DNA of 9,217 bases, from positions 1 to 9,217 of the forward strand of contig CALBGD010000229.1 of the NCBI GenBank assembly GCA_937893735.1, in the 5' to 3' direction. The position numbers and the translations under genes are program-made. The DNA comes from an uncultured Clostridia bacterium. Lineage in GTDB: Bacteria; Bacillota; Clostridia; Oscillospirales; Ruminococcaceae. Below, in pieces: positions 1 to 6,522 of the stretch (position 1 is its first letter; each line of letters begins with the position of its first letter). Below the pieces are notes generated by a model, which saw only the letters and a list, made by a program, of their open reading frames with translations, had not been told where the DNA came from and did no database searches.

Positions 1-1677
1 CATCTGGTGAATGTTGACCTGCTGAACGCGCTGGTTATCCTGCCGGAGTCGATACTGAACGACGATGTCAGCAGAAAGCTTGTCGAAGCGGGCGTTAATG
101 CGGGTATTCCGGTAGTCACGCTGGACAGGGAATTCGCGGGAGCCTCCTGCGTACGCTTTGATTATGTCACCACATTCGAGAAGATACTGCGCCATGTTAT
201 AGAGGTCCACGGCTGCCGTACAATAAACCTTATGGCTGGATTCAAGGGCAACGCATTTTCCGAGGAGCGCCTTGAATGCTGCCGCAGGATATTCAGGGAG
301 TATGGGCTTGAACTGGACGAGCGGCGAATCGGATATGGAGATTTCTGGAACGCACCGACTGAGCGGGCGATGGACAAGTTTATGGAAACAGGACTCCCCC
401 TGCCGCAGGCGATAGTCTGCTTCAATGATTCCATGGCGATAACCGTCTGCCAGTATCTTTTCAAGAGAGAAATAAAGGTCCCTGAAGATGTGATAGTCAC
501 CGGATTCGACGGAATTGCGCTTGAAAAATACTATCAGCCGCGGCTTACCACCGGCTGTGTAGATCATTCGGCGGCGGGAAAGTGCGCAATGGCGCTGATC
601 ACCAGACAGCGCCCCGAACCTGTCACGGAATTTATCCCGTATCAGATGCGGCTGGGGCAGTCATGCGGGTGTGTAAAGCTTTCGGCTCATGAGCCATGCG
701 AAAAGATACTCCAGCTTTACGAGCGCGTTGGTAATTCCGCCTGGCATGAGGACTATATGTTCAACTTCCTGCGCAAAGCCACTAAATGCGGGAATCTTCA
801 TGAGCTTGCGACGGTCATGGGAAGGCACGGCGATTATGTCGAGTGGTTCTGCGTGAATACCGATATATTTGAGAACAAAGCGGGGCTCCTGCGATATCAC
901 GAGCTCTTTACTGAAAACGTGAACTGCTTCATGCACCGCAATCGAGATGATATCTGCACGGACAGCATCATTTTCCCGGCGTGCGAGCTCCTGCCGGATA
1001 TGGAAGGCGTGCTGGAAAAGCACGATGTGCTGTACTTCTCGCCGCTCCACTTCATGGAGAAAATAATAGGCTACGCCTGCGCGGATATCGCATTCGCTGA
1101 TGATTTCGTGTATTCCAACCGGCGGCGGTATATCAGCAACATTTCACAGATCCTCGAAAACCTGACAAACAGAGTAAAGCTGGAGCGTGCAAACAGCGAG
1201 CTTGCTGAATTGCACATTCACGACCCTCTGACCGGTCTGCTCAACCGACGCGGATTCTACAAGGAATTCGAGAAGCGCAACACGGGCGAAAAGCTGTATG
1301 TGTTCTCAATAGACATGGACAGGCTGAAATACGTCAACGATAATTTCGGGCATACTGAGGGCGACTGCGCGATAAAGACGGTCGCGGCGTCCCTGCTGTA
1401 TAACGGCGGAGATATCGCCTGCTCGCGTTTCGGCGGCGATGAGTTTGCCGTGATAGCCGCCGGGAGCGATTTTGAACCGGAGGAATACATCGCCAGGGTG
1501 CGCGGATATCTCGACGAGTACAACCGTAAGTCAGGCAAGCCATATCCCGTGGGAATAAGCGTTGGCTGGGAGAGCTCCCTGACGGGGACGCCAGCGGACA
1601 TAGACGAGATTATAAGGACCGCCGATTCCCGTATGTACGAGGACAAGCGGAAGAGAAAGGCAGTCCGCAGTGACTGA
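1..1677 (+). CDS. LacI-type ligand-binding domain fused to GGDEF diguanylate cyclase (5' end missing)
   Basis: A cytoplasmic sensor that probably makes c-di-GMP from two GTP in response to a ligand. The reading frame is open to base 1 (codons CAT CTG precede the GTG at 7), so the true start lies outside the window. Numbering from the GTG at 7: residues 1-225 resemble the sugar-binding fold of LacI/PurR regulators and end in an SCGC motif (219-222) that I recall from this fusion family. Residues about 230-395 are an unassigned, possibly GAF-like region ending in a helix. The GGDEF domain starts at DPLTGLLNRR (406 on), has the metal-binding segment IDMDRLK and the active-site loop RFGGDEF (GGDEF at 476-480). 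The inhibitory RxxD site is absent: the equivalent stretch reads NGGD. The upstream part would show whether a DNA-binding HTH is present. The gene ends just before a hairpin terminator. The ligand is unknown; a sugar is inferred from the fold. Confidence 0.9.
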   Translation, partial: HLVNVDLLNALVILPESILNDDVSRKLVEAGVNAGIPVVTLDREFAGASCVRFDYVTTFEKILRHVIEVHGCRTINLMAGFKGNAFSEERLECCRRIFREYGLELDERRIGYGDFWNAPTERAMDKFMETGLPLPQAIVCFNDSMAITVCQYLFKREIKVPEDVIVTGFDGIALEKYYQPRLTTGCVDHSAAGKCAMALITRQRPEPVTEFIPYQMRLGQSCGCVKLSAHEPCEKILQLYERVGNSAWHEDYMFNFLRKATKCGNLHELATVMGRHGDYVEWFCVNTDIFENKAGLLRYHELFTENVNCFMHRNRDDICTDSIIFPACELLPDMEGVLEKHDVLYFSPLHFMEKIIGYACADIAFADDFVYSNRRRYISNISQILENLTNRVKLERANSELAELHIHDPLTGLLNRRGFYKEFEKRNTGEKLYVFSIDMDRLKYVNDNFGHTEGDCAIKTVAASLLYNGGDIACSRFGGDEFAVIAAGSDFEPEEYIARVRGYLDEYNRKSGKPYPVGISVGWESSLTGTPADIDEIIRTADSRMYEDKRKRKAVRSD

Positions 1678-1687
1678 TACATAGCAT

Positions 1688-1715
1688 AAGCGCCGCACCG
1701 ACCTGTGGCGCTTTT
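1688..1715 (+). terminator. Rho-independent terminator after the sensor/GGDEF gene
   Basis: AAGCGCCGCA (1688-1697) pairs with TGTGGCGCTT (1704-1713) in a 10-bp stem with one G-T wobble and a 6-base loop. It is followed by a short T tract (1712-1715) and further T-rich sequence. It lies 10 bases after the stop codon of the upstream gene. The minus-strand side has no T tract, so it should act only on plus-strand transcripts. Confidence 0.8.
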
Positions 1716-1794
1716 CACATTTGTCTGCGGTATTTTTCCCGGTGTATTCAGTTTTTGTTACCGATCACGTCACAAAAACATCACGCTGGGGGGC

Positions 1795-1800
1795 TATAAT
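1795..1800 (+). promoter_or_regulatory. Candidate -10 box for the lipoprotein gene
   Basis: A perfect TATAAT lies 49 bases before the lipoprotein ATG and downstream of the preceding terminator. No good -35 hexamer sits at the normal distance: bases 1770-1778 read as A/C-rich. The promoter may therefore be weak or need an activator. The implied 5' leader is only about 40 bases, too short for a riboswitch. Confidence 0.5.
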
Positions 1801-1848
1801 CTAGTCGTAAACAAAAACGGCACCCCTACAAAGAAAGGCAGTGATACT

Positions 1849-3705
1849 ATGAATACACCAAGATATTTTGCTTTAGTATGCGCGGCGATAGTTGCCGCTT
1901 CTGCTACCGGCTGCTCCAGCAGCACGGAAAGCTCAGGGAGCTCGGTGGTGTCCTCGATAGATTCTCACACCACTTCCGAAACACAGACCTCTGATTCAGC
2001 AGAGGCAGTGCAGTCCCAGAGCCACAAGACCGTAAAGGTAACGGCTGTGGACGGAAATAAGATAACCGCTGATGAGGGCGAGATAACAGCGGTTTCTATG
2101 GGTTCTGCGCCCGATGGAGCGGCTCCCGACAAGCCCGGCGCCAATGGCTCCTCGTCTGACGGTACGCCCCCTGAAAAGCCCGCAGACGGCGGCTCCGCGC
2201 CCGATGGGGAAGCTCCCGAAAAGTCCGCAGACGTCGGCTCCGCACCCGATGGGGAAGCTCCCGAAAAGCCCGCAGACGGCGGCTCCGCACCTGACGGAGA
2301 ACCTCCTGCAAAGCCCGGTGAAAGCGGCAGCACTTTTGAACCCAACGGAAGCAGCGTTGAATTCACAGTGACCGATGACACCGAGATCTCCGTCGAATTT
2401 CTTCAGGGGAGCAGCGCCGGCTCCGTTGACGATATAACAGTTGGCAGCGTGCTGGCGGTCACGCTCAACCACGACGGAACTGCGGCTTCCGTTCTGGTGA
2501 AGAATATGGCGGCAGGCGGCGGATTCGGCGGCAGCAGCGAGGTAACGAACGGAACCTCCGCGAACACGATATCCGAAAGCACCGAGGATAGCGACACGGA
2601 ATACACCTCCATCGGCGATGACGAGAACGCCCTGCGCATAGACAGCGCCGAGGCTGTGCTCACCAACATAACCGTAAACAAGAACGGCGGCAGCTCCTCC
2701 AATACAGAAAACGGCGATTTCTACGGTCAGAACGCCGGACTTCTCGCAACGAACGGCGCAAAGGTGATAATCAGCGATTCCGCATTCAACACCGGCGCTG
2801 TAAACGGAAACGCCGTGTTCAGCTATGGCGAGGGAACCTCCGTTATGATATCAGACAGCGTTATCCGCACCACGGAGCGCAATTCCGGAGGGATCCAGAC
2901 CACCGGCGGCGGAACTATGACCGCGAACAACCTTGACGTTGAAACGCAGGGTAATTCCTCAGCGGCGATAAGGACCGACCGCGGCGGCGGAACAGTCACG
3001 GTAAACGGCGGAAAGTACGTTACCAACGGCACCGGAAGCCCGGCGGTGTACTCCACCGCTGATGTAACGGTCAACAATGCGGAGCTCACGGCTAATGCCA
3101 GCGAGGGCGTAGTCGTCGAGGGCAAGAACAGCGTAAAGCTGACCAACTGCACCCTTTCCGGCGATATGTCCGGGACCTACAACGGCGACCCGGACGAGAA
3201 TATCCACACCATAATGATATACCAGAGTATGTCCGGCGACGCGGATATCGGCGAGGCTTACTTCACTGCCGAGGGCGGCAGCATAACCGGGCTCTCCGGG
3301 GATATGTTCTACGTTACTAATACGGACTGCACGATTTCCCTGAAGAACGTTGAGTTCACGCTGGCGAACGATACATTCCTGCGTGTGGAGGGCAATTCCA
3401 GCTCGCGCGGCTGGGGAACCCATGGGGCAAACGGCGGCGACGTTATCCTGAACGCTGAGACCCAGAATATCGAAGGCAATATCCTTGTGGACAGCATATC
3501 CAGCCTTGACATGACCCTTACTAGCTCCACCTTAAAAGGCGCGGTAAATCCCGACGGCGAGGGCGGAACTGTCAAGGTTACTCTCGACAAGGATTCCGAG
3601 TGGGAGCTTACTGCCGACAGCTACATTACAGAGTTTGACGGCGACGTATCCCAGATAGTTTCCAACGGATATCACCTTTATGTAAACGGCGAGCAGGTCG
3701 TATAA
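1849..3705 (+). CDS. Surface lipoprotein with tandem 15-residue repeats and right-handed beta-helix domain
   Basis: A probable cell-surface lipoprotein of 618 residues. I choose the ATG at 1849 because it has AAAGG 10 bases upstream and gives a signal peptide with lipobox ATGC (Cys22). The in-frame GTG at 1705 would fall inside the upstream terminator stem. After a Ser/Thr-rich linker (23-57), residues 59-82 (VKVTAVDGNKITADEGEIT) and about 165-215 (EFTVTDDTEISVEF...DDITVGSVLAVTL) look like two halves of a small beta-barrel of DUF5666 type. Between them lie five 15-residue repeats (85-159). A Gly-rich linker leads to about 350 residues (255-610) of short repeated strands rich in Asn, Gly, Ser and Thr, typical of a right-handed beta helix. 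I recall similar Firmicute proteins annotated as carbohydrate-binding or adhesin-like, without proven function. I see no catalytic motif. Its place beside c-di-GMP genes and hemicellulases suggests attachment or glycan binding (inference). Confidence 0.85.
   Translation: MNTPRYFALVCAAIVAASATGCSSSTESSGSSVVSSIDSHTTSETQTSDSAEAVQSQSHKTVKVTAVDGNKITADEGEITAVSMGSAPDGAAPDKPGANGSSSDGTPPEKPADGGSAPDGEAPEKSADVGSAPDGEAPEKPADGGSAPDGEPPAKPGESGSTFEPNGSSVEFTVTDDTEISVEFLQGSSAGSVDDITVGSVLAVTLNHDGTAASVLVKNMAAGGGFGGSSEVTNGTSANTISESTEDSDTEYTSIGDDENALRIDSAEAVLTNITVNKNGGSSSNTENGDFYGQNAGLLATNGAKVIISDSAFNTGAVNGNAVFSYGEGTSVMISDSVIRTTERNSGGIQTTGGGTMTANNLDVETQGNSSAAIRTDRGGGTVTVNGGKYVTNGTGSPAVYSTADVTVNNAELTANASEGVVVEGKNSVKLTNCTLSGDMSGTYNGDPDENIHTIMIYQSMSGDADIGEAYFTAEGGSITGLSGDMFYVTNTDCTISLKNVEFTLANDTFLRVEGNSSSRGWGTHGANGGDVILNAETQNIEGNILVDSISSLDMTLTSSTLKGAVNPDGEGGTVKVTLDKDSEWELTADSYITEFDGDVSQIVSNGYHLYVNGEQVV
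2101..2325 (+). repeat. Five tandem 45-bp coding repeats (15 residues each)
   Basis: Units start at 2101, 2146, 2191, 2236 and 2281. The consensus peptide is GSAPDGEAPEKPADG. Units 3 and 4 are almost identical at the DNA level; units 1, 2 and 5 have drifted (for example GSSSDGTPPEKPADG). A sixth GS follows at 2326. The period is a multiple of three, so changes in unit number keep the frame. The peptide is acidic, Pro-rich and probably extended and flexible. Confidence 0.92.
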
Positions 3706-3734
3706 CTTTTTATAAAAATCCTCCATATAAAAAA

Positions 3735-3764
3735 TACGGGGCTGTTTTCAGTCCCGTACTTTTT
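3735..3764. terminator. Bidirectional terminator between convergent genes
   Basis: TACGGGGCTG (3735-3744) pairs with CAGTCCCGTA (3749-3758) through a TTTT loop, with one G-T wobble. On the plus strand the stem is followed by CTTTTT (3759-3764). On the minus strand it is followed by six T (complement of 3729-3734). It lies 29 bases after the lipoprotein stop and 18 bases after the Hpt stop, so it can end both transcripts. Confidence 0.88.
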
Positions 3765-3776
3765 GTGGTTGTCGTA

Positions 3777-4133
3777 TCACTGGCTGTCCCTGAATTCTCT
3801 GAGAGCCGCGGCGGTAATTTCGTAGTTCTTCTCTACCTCTGCCATAAGGGCGTCCGCGCCGTCTGTGCTGCCTGTGCGCAGAAGCTCCGTGAGGGCTGAG
3901 CTGCACTCATAAAGCTTATCGAAACCAAGGTTCACGCAGACGCCTTTCAGTGTGTGCGCCGCGCGGAATGCTTCCTCTGTCCTGCCCGCTGCAAGGGCTG
4001 ATTTGAGGTTATTGAAACTGGGGTCGTTCAGGAACTTGACTGCCACGCGTGAAATCATCGCTTCGCTACCAAGTCTTCGGAGAACTCCGTCAAAATCTGA
4101 GCCCATATTTTCATAGCACTGTCTGATAGTCAT
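3777..4133 (-). CDS. Stand-alone Hpt (histidine phosphotransfer) domain protein
   Basis: A 118-residue protein that is essentially one Hpt domain, a four-helix bundle that passes phosphoryl groups between receiver domains. The signature AHTLKG places the phospho-accepting histidine at His60, followed by the usual Gly-containing turn (VCVNLG) and two amphipathic helices. The ATG at 4133 has a strong AAGGAG (4141-4146) 7 bases upstream. It is the second gene of a minus-strand unit, 40 bases after the GGDEF-REC-HD-GYP gene, and ends at a shared terminator. The obvious partner is the receiver domain encoded just upstream (inference). No membrane segment or signal peptide is seen. No histidine kinase is visible in the window, so the phosphoryl donor must be encoded elsewhere. 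Confidence 0.9.
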   Translation of the reverse strand: MTIRQCYENMGSDFDGVLRRLGSEAMISRVAVKFLNDPSFNNLKSALAAGRTEEAFRAAHTLKGVCVNLGFDKLYECSSALTELLRTGSTDGADALMAEVEKNYEITAAALREFRDSQ

Positions 4134-4140
4134 AGCTTAT

Positions 4141-4146
4141 CTCCTT
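4141..4146 (-). promoter_or_regulatory. Ribosome binding site of the Hpt gene
   Basis: AAGGAG on the minus strand, 7 bases before the ATG at 4133. It lies in the 40-base gap between the two genes of the unit, so the Hpt protein is probably translated independently. Confidence 0.8.
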
Positions 4147-4173
4147 AATTGAATGCGGAATTGTTATACTGGA

Positions 4174-6069
4174 TCATGTGTTGAATTTTTTCTTTATTTC
4201 CTGATTTATGTCGATCAGGCAGTTAAGCAGGATAGGATTGAACTGACCGCACTCGCCGTCGAGTATCATCTTTATTGCAGTTTCATGCGGGAGCGCCTTC
4301 TTGTAAACGCGTTCGCTTACCAGCGCGTCATAAACGTCCGCGATGGATACTATCTGCGCGGAGATCGGTATTTCGTCGCCCTTAAGTCCGTCGGGATAGC
4401 CTTTTCCATCCCAGCGCTCATGGTGCCAGCGGCATATTTCATGCGCTATCTTTATGAGTTCCTCGTTCTGGTACTGTTCAAGGCTCTCTATCATTTGGGC
4501 GCCGATGACCGTGTGAGTCTTCATTATCTCGAATTCTTCCTTGGTAAGCCTGCCGGGCTTGTTTAGTATCTTGTCGTCAATGCCTATCTTTCCGATATCA
4601 TGCAGCGCCGAGGCCGTCGGGATAAGCATTTTTTTGGTGCTGTCGAGCTTGTATTTGTCAGTCTTTTTCACGAGCTGCTCCAGCAGCATTTCCGTGAGGG
4701 TGCGTATATGCACAACATGAAGTCCGCTTTCGCCGTTGCGGAATTCCACTATCTGGCTGAGAATTCCTATCATCATGCTGTTGTTCTTTTCCTTTTCGTT
4801 TATCTGGTCGGTGACAAGCTTCACGAGGCGGCGCTGCTTGGAGTACAGCTTTATTGTGTTGAATACGCGGTGATATACCACCCTTGCGTCAAAGGGTCTG
4901 CTGATGTAGTCAGAAACGCCCATTTCGTAGGCTTCCCGCACGGAAGAGTCCGAATTGTCGCTGGATATCATAATGACCGGAATATCCTCTATAAGGTGAT
5001 CGGCGTTCATCACCTTGAGAACATCAAAGCCGCTTATTCCGGGCATAACGATGTCCAGCAGGACGATGGAAATGTCAGTGCCGTATTCCTCCAGCATTGA
5101 GAGGCAGGTCTCGCCGTTGGCGGCTTCCAGAATGTTGAACTCGCTGCTTAGCATGGAGGAAAGTATCTCGCGGTTGAGCTCAGAGTCGTCAACGATCATG
5201 ATGTTGAGCTTGTCCGCGTCGTTTCCGGAAAGCTTGCTGTCGTCTGTAACGACAGTGTTCTTGCGGTTCTTTGCAAGGTACATATTCTTGTCGGCACGCG
5301 CCACGGCGCTGATGAGCGGCTCGTTCACTGCAAGCACGCCGCCTATGCTGACGGAAAGCTGCCCGGGATATCCGGGGATATCCGTCTTGTGGATACGCCG
5401 TTTTATGTACCGCAGCTGCTGAGTGAACCGGTCGTCAGTGATACCGGGCATTATGATCAGGAACTCATCACCGCCGTAGCGCACCAGCGTATCTGTCGCG
5501 CGGATACACTTCCTGATGATATCCACCATGGAATGCAGGGCCGTATCTCCGGATTCGTGACCGCAGGAATCGTTATACAGCTTGAAGTCGTCAAGGTCGA
5601 TCATCACAACGCCGGCGGAGGTAGGCATATTTTTCAGGAACTCCTCAAAATAGCGGCGGTTGTATGCTCCGGTGAGGGAGTCGATGTATAATTCCGAGTT
5701 GCTGCTGGCGAGCTTTGCTGCAAGATCCTTCTTGTCGCCGAGATACATCAGTGAGTCCCCGGAGAGCTTTTTCGCCATCTCGATGACATGGGGAATTCCG
5801 TCTATCTCAACATACTGCGCGATGACCTGAAGCATATCCGATCCGGAAAGCTCCAGCTTTGTGATCTGCTTTTTTTCATTCAGCGCGTTGACTGCTATAC
5901 AGCTTCCGCAGTCAACCTTTATCCCGTCAATGGAAATATCCTCGACGGGAACGGCGGCGTCCTTTTTCAGCTGCTCGCCGCTCAGAAGCCTTACAGCCGG
6001 AAATATCCGCCTGAGCGCTTCGATCTCTTCCAGCGCCTGCTTCATCGTTAATTTTTCATCTGGATTCAT
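4174..6069 (-). CDS. GGDEF - receiver - HD-GYP regulator (c-di-GMP synthesis and hydrolysis domains)
   Basis: A 631-residue soluble protein with two opposite c-di-GMP domains around a receiver. Residues 1-115 form a small sensor-like domain with a CGSC motif (54-57). The GGDEF domain (about 128-275) starts at DSLTGAYNRR, has IDLDDFK, the active loop YGGDEF (198-203) and an intact inhibitory RATD site (Arg190, Asp193). The receiver (about 288-405) has the acidic pair Asp294/Asp295, phospho-acceptor Asp339 in LLDIVMPG, and Ser369; the usual conserved Lys is Arg391 (ISRPF). HD-GYP (about 430-630) keeps its expected metal and catalytic residues: Glu442, His451, His490-Asp491, Lys494, His519, His549-His550, GYP at 557-559 and Asp578. 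The expected GQFDP motif reads GQFNP. The start at 6069 has AAGGAG 9 bases upstream. It heads an operon with the Hpt gene. Which activity dominates cannot be read from sequence; phosphorylation of Asp339 probably switches it. Confidence 0.93.
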   Translation of the reverse strand: MNPDEKLTMKQALEEIEALRRIFPAVRLLSGEQLKKDAAVPVEDISIDGIKVDCGSCIAVNALNEKKQITKLELSGSDMLQVIAQYVEIDGIPHVIEMAKKLSGDSLMYLGDKKDLAAKLASSNSELYIDSLTGAYNRRYFEEFLKNMPTSAGVVMIDLDDFKLYNDSCGHESGDTALHSMVDIIRKCIRATDTLVRYGGDEFLIIMPGITDDRFTQQLRYIKRRIHKTDIPGYPGQLSVSIGGVLAVNEPLISAVARADKNMYLAKNRKNTVVTDDSKLSGNDADKLNIMIVDDSELNREILSSMLSSEFNILEAANGETCLSMLEEYGTDISIVLLDIVMPGISGFDVLKVMNADHLIEDIPVIMISSDNSDSSVREAYEMGVSDYISRPFDARVVYHRVFNTIKLYSKQRRLVKLVTDQINEKEKNNSMMIGILSQIVEFRNGESGLHVVHIRTLTEMLLEQLVKKTDKYKLDSTKKMLIPTASALHDIGKIGIDDKILNKPGRLTKEEFEIMKTHTVIGAQMIESLEQYQNEELIKIAHEICRWHHERWDGKGYPDGLKGDEIPISAQIVSIADVYDALVSERVYKKALPHETAIKMILDGECGQFNPILLNCLIDINQEIKKKFNT

Positions 6070-6307
6070 TTATTGCCGCTCCTTCTGTTTTGGGATCAGA
6101 CTGCGCCTTTTTCTTGCGCCGCTGTGTCAGCACTTCCTGTGCTGCGTCAAGGTCATATTCTTCGGCCGCGTTTTTCAGCCGCTGATGTTTGCAGAATGCT
6201 CCGCCTGCGCTGCGGATTTCTGTAATTTCACAACCTTTATGCCCAGTTTCAGCCCACCTTATCCATAATAAGGCAGAATTGCCGCATAAAACAAAAGTCT
6301 GTAACAC
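6056..6307 (-). CDS. Doubtful 83-residue ORF in the leader of the GGDEF-REC-HD-GYP gene
   Basis: I do not recognise this ORF. It begins at a GTG (6307) with no good ribosome binding site at normal distance and ends with a TGA 14 bases inside the next gene, an arrangement that permits translational coupling. The first half looks random. The second half, from about KHQRLKNAAEEYDLDAAQEV, looks like a true amphipathic helix, then turns basic (QRRKKK). Helices of this style occur at the C-terminal ends of Hpt or kinase proteins, so it may be the tail of a lost signalling gene. It lies wholly inside the transcript expected from the promoter at 6405-6377. It may equally be non-coding leader. A hairpin, CCTTAT/ATAAGG (6257-6273), lies in it and has no T tract. 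Confidence 0.3.
   Translation of the reverse strand: MLQTFVLCGNSALLWIRWAETGHKGCEITEIRSAGGAFCKHQRLKNAAEEYDLDAAQEVLTQRRKKKAQSDPKTEGAAINESR
6079..6084 (-). promoter_or_regulatory. Ribosome binding site deciding the start of the GGDEF-REC-HD-GYP gene
   Basis: AAGGAG on the minus strand, 9 bases before the ATG at 6069. It lies inside the 3' end of the small upstream ORF, whose stop overlaps this start region. Confidence 0.75.
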
Positions 6308-6376
6308 GCACTTTGTGTTTCAGACCGAATGATAATCTCCTGATAATGTTGGTATGCAAGGCATTAATATACAATG

Positions 6377-6405
6377 ATTATATCATATTGCCACAGTTAT
6401 GTCAA
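6377..6405 (-). promoter_or_regulatory. Consensus sigma-A promoter for the GGDEF-REC-HD-GYP/Hpt operon
   Basis: On the minus strand TTGACA (6405-6400) is followed after exactly 17 bases by TATAAT (6382-6377): both hexamers and the spacing are perfect. Transcription should begin near 6370, giving a leader of about 300 bases. An AGGAG lies within the first 40 bases of the leader, but no ATG, GTG or TTG stands at a normal distance after it. Confidence 0.88.
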
Positions 6406-6420
6406 TATAACTCATACGCT

Positions 6421-6449
6421 TTGACATATAACAATTATATACCATTTAT
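6421..6449 (+). promoter_or_regulatory. Weak candidate plus-strand promoter
   Basis: A perfect TTGACA (6421-6426) is followed after 17 bases by ATTTAT (6444-6449), which matches the -10 consensus at only three of six positions. It would serve the possible small ORF at 6523 and perhaps the GH3 operon. The poor -10 keeps confidence low. Confidence 0.3.
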
Positions 6450-6522
6450 CTAAAAAATACAAGCGAAAATTACAATTTTTTGCTATTGAAATCAAATGTT
6501 ATTCTCGGAGGTGTTCAGTGAT

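Noticed and set aside
1705..1848. Upstream GTG start at 1705 giving a 666-residue lipoprotein
   Set aside because: It lies within the upstream terminator stem, lacks a ribosome binding site and would bury the signal peptide; the ATG at 1849 fits all three criteria.
2101..2325. Regular 45-bp repeats resembling a CRISPR array
   Set aside because: The repeats are contiguous, without unique spacers, and keep the frame inside a long coding region as 15-residue units.
4153..6051. Long plus-strand ORFs opposite the GGDEF-REC-HD-GYP gene
   Set aside because: They are antisense shadows without family motifs; the minus strand encodes a complete, motif-rich protein over the same bases.
6070..6376. c-di-GMP (GEMM) riboswitch in the leader of the GGDEF-REC-HD-GYP operon
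   Set aside because: I looked for the conserved GEMM core and its paired hairpins and did not find them; only a small CCTTAT/ATAAGG hairpin is present.
6463..6483. AT-rich inverted repeat as a terminator
   Set aside because: The stem is almost all A-T with a bulge and sits between divergent promoters where no transcript is expected to end.
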